In this document: piece after piece, positions 57,539 to 63,611 of the stretch
Position numbering within the stretch: position 1 is the first letter of the stretch
Layout of the letters: every line of letters begins with the position of its first letter
Origin: Gammaproteobacteria bacterium
Lineage (GTDB): Bacteria > Pseudomonadota > Gammaproteobacteria > Granulosicoccales > Granulosicoccaceae
NCBI GenBank assembly: GCA_002746645.1
Contig: PDPU01000036.1
Span: 1-63,611 of the forward strand
DNA: 63,611 bases
Direction of reading: 5' to 3'
Translations under genes and position numbers: made by a program
The notes under the pieces: generated by a model
What the model was told of the DNA's origin: nothing
Seen by the model: the letters and a program-made list of their open reading frames with translations, nothing else
The model's database searches: none

Positions 57539-57575
57539 CATCCCTGTCTTGTCAGACAATCAGGTTTGGCTGCGA

Positions 57576-58586
57576 TCAGCGCATCGGCGGTGCGTAGAGG
57601 ATGCCACCATCCTTCCAGAGGGCGTTGAGGCCACGGTCGAGCTGCAGGGGCGTGTCGGGACCGACGTTGCGATCGTAGCTCTCGCCATAGTTGCCGACCT
57701 GCGCGACCACGGTGGCGCAGAAGTCGTTCGGAATGCCGAGCTTCTTGCCGAGATCACCCTCTTCACCGAGTATGCGACGCACGTCGGGGTTCTTTGACTT
57801 CGCCATTTCAGCCACATTCTCCGAGGTAATACCTGCTTCCTCGGCGTTGACCATGCAGTTGAGGGTCCAGCGTGCGATGTCGGCCCACTGGTTGTCACCA
57901 TGCCGAACCATCGGTCCGAGTGGCTCCTTCGAGATGATCTCGGGGAGGACGATGTGCTCGTCGGGCTTCGAGAGCTTGGTGCGCTGGGCGGCAAGGCCCG
58001 AACGGTCGGTGGTGTAGACATCACAACGACCGGCGTCATAGGCGGCAAGAACCTCATCGGACTTTTCGAAAGCCACTACGGTGTACTGCATGCCGTTGGC
58101 GCGGAAGTAGTCGGCAACATTGAGTTCGGTGGTGGTACCGGTGTTGGTGCAGACTGCCGCTCCATCGAGTTCGGTGGCGCTGGCGACACCGAGATCCTTC
58201 GGCACCAGGAAACCCTGACCATCGTAGTAGTTCACGCCGATGAAATCTCCGAAATCGGTGTCACGGCTCATGGTCCAGGTGGTGGTGCGCGGCAGTATGT
58301 CGATCTCACCCGAGGTCAACGCCGTGAAACGCACCTTGGCCGAGAGCGGTGTGAACTTGACCGCTTCGGCATCGCCGAGCACGGCGGCTGCCATGGCACG
58401 GCAGAAGTCGATATCGAGACCAGCCCAGTCGCCCTGGTCATCAGGGTTCGCAAAGCCCGGCAGGCCCTGATGGACACCGCACTGGATGAAACCCTTGTCC
58501 TTGACGGCGTCGAGGGTTGCCGAAGCCTGGACGGTGCCGGCTGCAGCACAGACGGCAGCTACGGCCAGAATCTTGAACATTTTCAT
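57576..58586 (-). CDS. aapJ: General L-amino-acid ABC transporter binding protein AapJ
   Basis: A periplasmic binding protein for amino acids with broad specificity. The signal peptide MKMFKILAVAAVCAAAGTVQ is followed by SATLDAVKDKGFIQCGVHQG, GLDIDFCRAMAAAVLGDAEA, RTTTWTMSRDTDFGDFIGVN and YTTDRSGLAAQR, characteristic of AapJ/BztA. 336 residues. The upstream gap (58587-58872) is AT-rich around 58660-58720 and probably holds the promoter, but I find no clean -35/-10 pair. Confidence 0.95.
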   Translation of the reverse strand: MKMFKILAVAAVCAAAGTVQASATLDAVKDKGFIQCGVHQGLPGFANPDDQGDWAGLDIDFCRAMAAAVLGDAEAVKFTPLSAKVRFTALTSGEIDILPRTTTWTMSRDTDFGDFIGVNYYDGQGFLVPKDLGVASATELDGAAVCTNTGTTTELNVADYFRANGMQYTVVAFEKSDEVLAAYDAGRCDVYTTDRSGLAAQRTKLSKPDEHIVLPEIISKEPLGPMVRHGDNQWADIARWTLNCMVNAEEAGITSENVAEMAKSKNPDVRRILGEEGDLGKKLGIPNDFCATVVAQVGNYGESYDRNVGPDTPLQLDRGLNALWKDGGILYAPPMR

Positions 58587-58872
58587 CAATAAACTCCATA
58601 GGGATGGGACGGATGTACTCCGGAGGGGCAACCAGCTGCTGCCTACCGGGACACGACGCGAAGCTAACACAATCGCAACATTTTAATCCACTGGTCACAA
58701 TACTGATGCGCACAGTTTTCGTATCGGAAGTGCATGAACATGACACGGATCCAGCCCCGAACACCTGCCGGCATCGAGCGAACGCACGCAAGCGTATCAT
58801 TCCATGACAGAAAAGAAGTCATGAGGCGAATGAAGCGCGCAAGCCCAGCGCTTGCGAACAATCGACAGCGGA

Positions 58873-59685
58873 TCAGATCGGCGCCGCGACCGCGATCTTG
58901 CGAGCAATCGCCTGCAACGCCATCGACAACGGCGGCGGCGATGGCCATTCCGGCTCCTGCAGCCCGTTGACCATTACGTTCGCGAAAGCCGCAGCGAGTG
59001 AGGTGCCGAGATTCGACCCGGTGTAGTGCACGCCCACGCTGGTACTGACCGGCTGCGCGCGGTAGGCCTTCTGCCAGACAAGCTGCCCGTTTCTGAGATC
59101 AAGTACCGCGGCAGTGACCATGACGTTGCGGCGCGTGTTGAGCACGACACGTTCACGATCGTTGAGGAGTGCATCGCGCACGTGCTCACGTGGGGCAATT
59201 TCAGGCGGCAGTTGCTCGATCTCATCGTCGTCAAGGCGTGTCACCAGCACGCGCGGTGGCAGCCCTGCCGCCATCAGTGTCTGGAGGCCGTCTTCACTGA
59301 AAGTGCCGTTTTCGGAGAGATTCGCGAGGATACCTTCGAGCCGTTCGCTGCCGACACGCGCATACACCTGATCGAGCGACATGACGCTGCGCTGTCCCTC
59401 TTCCTGAAGGGCGTTGACGAGCATATCCACCGCCTCGGCGCGATTGAGGCTGGTGTTCACGCCACTGGCCTTGACCATGCCGAGCACCGCCACCGTGTGC
59501 TGTGGCATGCGAGACTGCGTCAGGGAAGCATCATCGACTGACGGAGAGTTCCAACTCTCCTTGTCGCTACCGCTGCCGGCACAACCACCGAGCAGCAACA
59601 GGACAAGCGCCGTGGGAATCGCCCATGCGATCCAGACCGGGCGCTGCACGGTCACGAACTTTCCATGTAACCTGGGCTTCGACAT
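58873..59685 (-). CDS. Lipoprotein of unknown function
   Basis: A 270-residue protein with an N-terminal hydrophobic segment (IAWAIPTALVLLLLGGC) ending in a lipobox LLGGC, so lipid-anchored, with a Gly-Ser-Gly-Ser linker after it. The rest has alternating strand-helix pattern (HTVAVLGMVKASG, DMLVNALQEEG, PPRVLVTRLDDDEI, VMVTAAVLDLRNGQLVWQKA). That pattern is loosely like CsgG or LpoB-type anticodon-binding-like folds, but I do not recognise the family. It stands alone between aapJ and gltA, with a TATACT -10-like element at 59716-59721. Confidence 0.7.
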   Translation of the reverse strand: MSKPRLHGKFVTVQRPVWIAWAIPTALVLLLLGGCAGSGSDKESWNSPSVDDASLTQSRMPQHTVAVLGMVKASGVNTSLNRAEAVDMLVNALQEEGQRSVMSLDQVYARVGSERLEGILANLSENGTFSEDGLQTLMAAGLPPRVLVTRLDDDEIEQLPPEIAPREHVRDALLNDRERVVLNTRRNVMVTAAVLDLRNGQLVWQKAYRAQPVSTSVGVHYTGSNLGTSLAAAFANVMVNGLQEPEWPSPPPLSMALQAIARKIAVAAPI

Positions 59686-59786
59686 AGCGGGGCGATTCGA
59701 CAGGAGTGCACCCCGAGTATAGGCAAGCGCCGGGAATACTCTCTATTAAAAGGCGACTGACTGCGAGCCTGGCACGAGAATGCGCC

Positions 59787-59792
59787 TATAAT
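59787..59792 (+). promoter_or_regulatory. Predicted -10 box of gltA
   Basis: A perfect TATAAT lies 35 bases before the gltA ATG. No -35 match is found at 16-18 bases, which suggests an activator-dependent promoter. The ribosome-binding site is AGGAG at 59813-59817. Confidence 0.5.
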
Positions 59793-59827
59793 GCAGTGCA
59801 TACAGCTCAACGAGGAGACAAGAAAGC

Positions 59828-61117
59828 ATGAGTGACCGCGCCGCCACCCTCACCACCGACGACGGCAAGAGCGCCGATCTGCCGCGCCTCAGCCCCACTT
59901 GCGGTCCGGACGCACTGGATGTGCGCTCGCTGTATGGCAAGACCGGCACCTTCACCTACGATCCGGGCTACGCCAGTACCGCGAGTTGCAAGAGTTCCAT
60001 TACCTTCATCGACGGCGATGAAGGCGTGCTGCTCTATCGTGGATACCCCATCGAACAGCTGGCCAAACACAGCACCTACCTCGAAGTGTGCTACCTGCTG
60101 TTGTACGGCGAACTACCCTCACCCGAAGAGCTCGCCGAGTTCGAAGGCATCATCCGCACCCACACCATGGTGCACGAGAACATCCGCCAGTTCATCGACG
60201 GATTCCGCTACGACGCTCATCCGATGGCCATGCTCGTCGGTACCGTGGGCGCGATGTCGTCCTTCTATCACGACTCACTCGACATCAACAATCCGAAGCA
60301 CCGCGCGATCTCGGCACACCGGCTCATCGCCAAGATGCCCACCATCGCCGCCTACTGCTACAACCACTACACCGGCAGGCCCTTCATGTACCCCGACAAC
60401 ACGCTCGGCTACGTGGAGAACTTCACGCGTCTGATGTTCGGTGTACCGGCCGAAGAGTTCAAGGTGAACGACACCATGGTCAGGGCGCTGGAACTCATCA
60501 TGATTCTCCACGCCGACCACGAACAGAACGCCAGCACCTCCACCGTGCGCCTTGCCGGCAGTTCCGGTGCCAACCCCTTTGCTTCCATCGCTGCCGGTGT
60601 CGCCTGCCTCTGGGGCCCGGCCCACGGCGGTGCCAACGAGGCAGTCATCAACATGCTCGACGCCATCCTCTACTCGGGCGAGAGCATCGAGAAGACGATC
60701 AGCCGCGCGAAAGACAAGAACGACCCCTTCCGCCTGATGGGTTTCGGACACAGGGTCTACAAGAATTTCGATCCGCGCGCCAGACTCATCCAGAAGATGT
60801 GTCACGAGCTGCTCACCGAACTCGGTGGCAACCAGCCGATGTTCGAACTTGCCATGGAACTCGAGAAAGCCACGCTTGCCGACGAGTTCTTCATCGAGCG
60901 CAAGCTCTACCCGAACGTCGACTTCTACTCCGGCATCATTTTCCGCGCCCTCAACATCCCGATGAACATGTTCACCGTGATGTTCGCGATTTCGCGCACC
61001 GTGGGCTGGATTTCGCACTGGATGGAAATGCATGAGGATCCCGAGTTCCGCATCGGCCGCCCGCGCCAGCTCTACACTGGTCACGGTCCGCGCAACTACC
61101 CGGGTGCAGGTGATTGA
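59828..61117 (+). CDS. gltA: Citrate synthase (type II)
   Basis: GltA condenses oxaloacetate with acetyl-CoA to start the TCA cycle. The 429-residue product has catalytic residues in [20 protein letters not shown] (His), [16 protein letters not shown] (His) and [13 protein letters not shown] (Asp). A hexameric, NADH-sensitive gammaproteobacterial type is likely from the N-terminal extension and length. Monocistronic promoter upstream; the flavin reductase gene follows closely. Confidence 0.97.
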   Translation: MSDRAATLTTDDGKSADLPRLSPTCGPDALDVRSLYGKTGTFTYDPGYASTASCKSSITFIDGDEGVLLYRGYPIEQLAKHSTYLEVCYLLLYGELPSPEELAEFEGIIRTHTMVHENIRQFIDGFRYDAHPMAMLVGTVGAMSSFYHDSLDINNPKHRAISAHRLIAKMPTIAAYCYNHYTGRPFMYPDNTLGYVENFTRLMFGVPAEEFKVNDTMVRALELIMILHADHEQNASTSTVRLAGSSGANPFASIAAGVACLWGPAHGGANEAVINMLDAILYSGESIEKTISRAKDKNDPFRLMGFGHRVYKNFDPRARLIQKMCHELLTELGGNQPMFELAMELEKATLADEFFIERKLYPNVDFYSGIIFRALNIPMNMFTVMFAISRTVGWISHWMEMHEDPEFRIGRPRQLYTGHGPRNYPGAGD

Positions 61118-61150
61118 TTGAATACCGACAACACAAGCCGTGACGAGACC

Positions 61151-61705
61151 ATGCATCCCGTCACGGCATCGGTCTTCACGTCGGCACTCGCGCACGCCGC
61201 CAGCAGCGTCTCGCTGGTCACCAGCGAGCATGAAGGCAGGCGTGCAGGGTTGACCGTCAGCTCCTTCTGCTCCGTATGTGCAGACCCTGCGCTGATGCTT
61301 GCCTGCGTCAACGCCGACAACGAATTCTGCGAAGTCGCCGAAGCCGCGGGGCATTTCGCCATCAACCTCCTGCCCGAATCGGCCGAGGATCTCGCACTGG
61401 TGTTTGCAGGCCTTGGCGACGACCCTGACGCACCACGCTTCGAACACGGTCACTGGACCGAACTCAGCACCGGCGCGCCGGTGCTCACGGACGCCCTCGT
61501 CGCGCTCGACTGCCTCATCGACAGCGTGGAACTCCGCGGCTCACACAAGGTGTACTACGGCAAGGTCGTGGACGTACGCACGCCAAGCGGCGGAGTACCG
61601 CTGCTGTACAGCAACAGGGGGTTCGGACGCCTGCATCTCGACCCGCCCGACGGGCCACATGCAGGGGATTTCAGCGCTTCCGATGACGACACCGCCGATC
61701 GCTGA
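61151..61705 (+). CDS. Flavin reductase-like protein
   Basis: A 184-residue FMN-binding split-barrel protein of the flavin reductase (HpaC/Rut-type) group. AHAASSVSLVTSEHEGRRAG, LTVSSFCSVCADPALMLACV and HFAINLLPESAEDLA are family blocks, and RGSHKVYYGKVVDV the C-terminal strand. It probably supplies reduced flavin to a monooxygenase not seen here. ATG 61151 is chosen; a TTG at 61118, directly behind the gltA stop, would add 11 residues. It overlaps ghrA by 23 bases. Confidence 0.83.
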   Translation: MHPVTASVFTSALAHAASSVSLVTSEHEGRRAGLTVSSFCSVCADPALMLACVNADNEFCEVAEAAGHFAINLLPESAEDLALVFAGLGDDPDAPRFEHGHWTELSTGAPVLTDALVALDCLIDSVELRGSHKVYYGKVVDVRTPSGGVPLLYSNRGFGRLHLDPPDGPHAGDFSASDDDTADR

Positions 61706-62633
61706 GATCCTGTTCCACAGTGCAAGCGACGACGGCAGCATGCTGGCCGCCTTTCGTGAGGCACTGCCCGAACACAGACTGATCACCGACCCGCACAAGG
61801 CCAAACCCCAGGCAGTCGAACACGCGATCGTCTGGCAGCCGCCGGCAGACTTCTTCGACGGCTTCGACAGGCTTCGCTACGTACACGCGCTCGCCGCCGG
61901 TGTCGATCAGCTCATGACGCATCCCGGATTACCACCCGACGCGACCGTACTCAGGCTCGAGGATGCCGGCATGGGGGTGCTGATGGCCGAGTATGTCCTC
62001 TATGGCGTGCTGCATGCACATCGTGGCTTGCCGGCACTGCAGGCTGCCGCGGAACGTCGTGAGTGGCTGCATCAGCTCGGCGTGCCCGCCGCTGCGGCGG
62101 TGCGCGTCGGCATCCTCGGTGCGGGTGCACTCGGCACCATCGTGGCCGAACGCCTTGCCGCCAACGGTTACTCCGTGTGCTGCTGGAGTCGCAGCGAGAA
62201 GACCTTGCCCGCCCCCATCGAGCATGTCGCCGGCGAAACACACCTGAGGGACTTCCTCAACACCTCGGACGTGCTCGTCTGCCTCCTGCCCCTGACCGAG
62301 GCCACCCGCGGCATTCTCGACGCAAGGCTCTTCAACGCATTGCCCGACGGCGCCTTTGTCATCAACGTGGCACGCGGCGGTCATCTCGTGGAAGCAGACC
62401 TGCTGGACGCCATCACACGTGACAAGCTTGCCGGTGCACTGCTTGACGTGTTCGACGAGGAGCCACTGCCGGACGATCATCCCTTCTGGTCGGAGCCACG
62501 CATCCTGGTGACGCCACACATCGCCGCACCTAGCCCGGTGCCAGATTCCGTCGCTCGGATTACCGCCAACATCGCGCGCATCAGGGCGGGAGAAACGCCC
62601 ATTGGCATGGTGGACCGCAGTCGGGGTTACTGA
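61683..62633 (+). CDS. ghrA: Glyoxylate/hydroxypyruvate reductase A-like dehydrogenase
   Basis: A D-2-hydroxyacid dehydrogenase reducing glyoxylate or hydroxypyruvate. The Rossmann motif is GILGAGALGTIVAERLAANG (near residue 141), catalytic Arg in INVARGGHLVE, Glu in LLDVFDEEPLPDDHP and His in VTPHIAAPSPV. 316 residues, like E. coli GhrA (312). Together with the Hyi-like isomerase at 35278 it could handle C3 keto acids, though the two are far apart. Its 3' end overlaps lptE tail-to-tail by 7 bases. Confidence 0.88.
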   Translation: MTTPPIAEILFHSASDDGSMLAAFREALPEHRLITDPHKAKPQAVEHAIVWQPPADFFDGFDRLRYVHALAAGVDQLMTHPGLPPDATVLRLEDAGMGVLMAEYVLYGVLHAHRGLPALQAAAERREWLHQLGVPAAAAVRVGILGAGALGTIVAERLAANGYSVCCWSRSEKTLPAPIEHVAGETHLRDFLNTSDVLVCLLPLTEATRGILDARLFNALPDGAFVINVARGGHLVEADLLDAITRDKLAGALLDVFDEEPLPDDHPFWSEPRILVTPHIAAPSPVPDSVARITANIARIRAGETPIGMVDRSRGY

Positions 62634-63271
62634 GGCGACCGGCCGAACAACGAATCATCCTGCACAGCGGTGATGATGCGGTAGACAAGCTGATCGACAA
62701 GTTCACGGCGCATCTCCTCACGCAGTACCCGCGCTTCGTTTTCCTTGGCCAGCACCTTGTTTTCGTTGTAGGTATATTCGCGCGCAACCTCGACACGTGT
62801 CTCCAGTGCGCTTGCTTCCCCGACCGCATCACCCTCTTCGCGCCAATCGGATGCGTTGAGGTCGTCCAGTTCGTCCAGTTCGTCCGGTTCGTCGCTCTGT
62901 TCACCCATGCCTTCGCCCTGCTCATCACCAGCAGCATCACCGAGTGCGGTCTCGAGTTGCATGTCGACACCGTGCAGGAGTTCGAGCTCGCTGATTCGGC
63001 CGTTGGCTCGTACCGACACCACACGTTCCACGATGCGTTCGTTTGCAAGGCGCAGTATGCGTACCGCTTCGTCGCGATTGTCGGCAAGCGTGAAACCGCT
63101 TTGTACCAGTGCCGATGCCAGCGATTCGTCGATCGTGATCGACCCGACGGCATCGACATAGATCGCGCCACTGTCGATCACCGATGCCTGGCTGCCGCGT
63201 AGACTGAAACCACAACCAACGAGCAATGGCACGAGCAGAAAAAACACGGTAATGCCGCGCAAGGCAGGCAT
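62627..63271 (-). CDS. lptE: LPS-assembly lipoprotein LptE with an acidic insertion
   Basis: LptE plugs the LptD barrel that delivers LPS to the cell surface. The start MPALRGITVFFLLVPLLVGC gives a signal with lipobox LVGC followed by the family hallmark GFSLRG. NERIVERVVSVRANGRISEL and the closing helix REEMRRELVDQLVYRIITAV agree. In the middle (about 62800-62945) there is a roughly 45-residue acidic Glu/Asp/Gly block (EQSDEPDELDELDDLNASDW) not expected in the family. An upstream in-frame ATG at 63310 is possible. leuS, the usual upstream partner, is not in view. Confidence 0.87.
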   Translation of the reverse strand: MPALRGITVFFLLVPLLVGCGFSLRGSQASVIDSGAIYVDAVGSITIDESLASALVQSGFTLADNRDEAVRILRLANERIVERVVSVRANGRISELELLHGVDMQLETALGDAAGDEQGEGMGEQSDEPDELDELDDLNASDWREEGDAVGEASALETRVEVAREYTYNENKVLAKENEARVLREEMRRELVDQLVYRIITAVQDDSLFGRSPQ

Positions 63272-63340
63272 CACCGGTGTTCTTGAATGGTCAAGCGTAG
63301 ACAGATGCATGCGAGCAGGCGCTTCGAAAGAAGTGTACCT

Positions 63341-63611
63341 TCAGTCGCGGCGGCGCCCGGCATGCTCCCGATGACGCAACACCAGTCCGAAACCGAACAG
63401 CGCCAGGAGCAGCATGTCAAACTCCTCGCTGCTTCCCGGTGCATCATCATTGTCGTTGCCTGGCGCATCCTCCTCGATGCCTCCACCTCCCGACGAACGT
63501 TCGGTAACTTCAATGGTATAGCTCGAACCCACGTAACCGATGACTTTCGCGTACATGCGTTCACCGGTCGATGCAAGATCACAGGAATCGACACCCGCGG
63601 CAAGCTCCGAG
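63341..63611 (-). CDS. C-terminus of a secreted protein with a membrane-anchor-like tail (partial)
   Basis: The frame is open to the right edge, so only the last 89 residues are visible. They read as a beta-rich segment (LASTGERMYAKVIGYVGSSY then TIEVTE) like the end of a pre-peptidase C-terminal (PPC) domain. A SGGGG linker, an acidic stretch (EEDAPGNDNDDAPGSSEEF), a hydrophobic helix (DMLLLALFGFGLVL) and a basic end (RHREHAGRRRD) follow. That order resembles C-terminal sorting tails such as GlyGly-CTERM, and PPC domains are common on secreted peptidases. Identity of the N-terminal domain is unknown. Confidence 0.55.
   Translation of the reverse strand, partial: SELAAGVDSCDLASTGERMYAKVIGYVGSSYTIEVTERSSGGGGIEEDAPGNDNDDAPGSSEEFDMLLLALFGFGLVLRHREHAGRRRD

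Noticed and set aside
58674..58690. Sigma-54-like TGG...TTGC upstream of aapJ
   Set aside because: The spacing is one base off the consensus and the GCAC part is missing.

Overview
The window looks like chromosome from a GC-rich, Gram-negative gammaproteobacterium. Evidence: a lipid A and BAM/LPS-assembly gene set (lpxA, lpxB, lpxD, bamA, skp, lptE), the canonical tig-clpP-clpX-lon-hupB-(tRNA Val, Asp)-ppiD and rpsB-tsf-pyrH-frr-uppS-cdsA-dxr-rseP-bamA-skp-lpxD-fabZ-lpxA orders, and glnD and dapE next to map. Transporters for amino acids and sugar acids, a phasin-like protein and a DUF222 nuclease gene suggest a free-living heterotroph with a fairly large genome. I cannot name the genus from sequence alone.

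Layout. (1) 1-797: the 5' part of a DUF222/HNH-type gene with an exact 39-bp tandem duplication over its translation start, then an AT-rich island with promoter-like elements on both strands. (2) 798-17063: lpxB on the + strand converges on a long - strand block from rpsB down to lpxA, ending in panB-panC; it covers translation, UMP kinase, undecaprenyl, CDP-DAG and isoprenoid synthesis, outer-membrane assembly, lipid A and pantothenate. (3) 17292-22834: map-glnD-dapE-fabI on the + strand. (4) 23083-34018: mscL, then (- strand) tRNA-His, tRNA-Leu, tig, clpP, clpX, a phasin-like gene, lon, hupB, tRNA-Val, tRNA-Asp and ppiD. (5) 34048-47697: a sugar-acid (idonate/gluconate-type) locus. A lactonase-like gene, a TIM-barrel isomerase and an MFS transporter are divergent from SDR-lacI(gntR-like)-gntK-idnD-idnO. 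A CoA-transferase and a four-gene sugar-type ABC importer follow. (6) 47848-54261: nitronate monooxygenase, 5-oxoprolinase pxpABC, maleylacetoacetate isomerase, an HSD10-like SDR and a DUF4124 protein. (7) 54295-63611: the aapJQMP amino-acid importer, a lipoprotein of unknown function, gltA, a flavin reductase, ghrA-like, lptE, and the C-terminus of a secreted protein with a membrane-anchor-like tail at the right edge.

The main regulatory inference is that two nearly identical palindromes, TGKTATCGTTAACA (37263-37276 and 47770-47783), lie in the two divergent promoter regions of the sugar-acid locus. They match the architecture expected for a LacI/GntR-type regulator, and such a regulator is encoded at 38108. 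This ties the ABC importer about 10 kb away to the catabolic genes as one regulon. A second theme is low-complexity Ala/Asp/Ser/Pro-rich or acidic additions in conserved proteins (S2, LpxD, Lon, LptE, ClpP), together with short tandem duplications at gene edges, including a TGCTGGG heptamer array in the leader of the ABC binding-protein gene.
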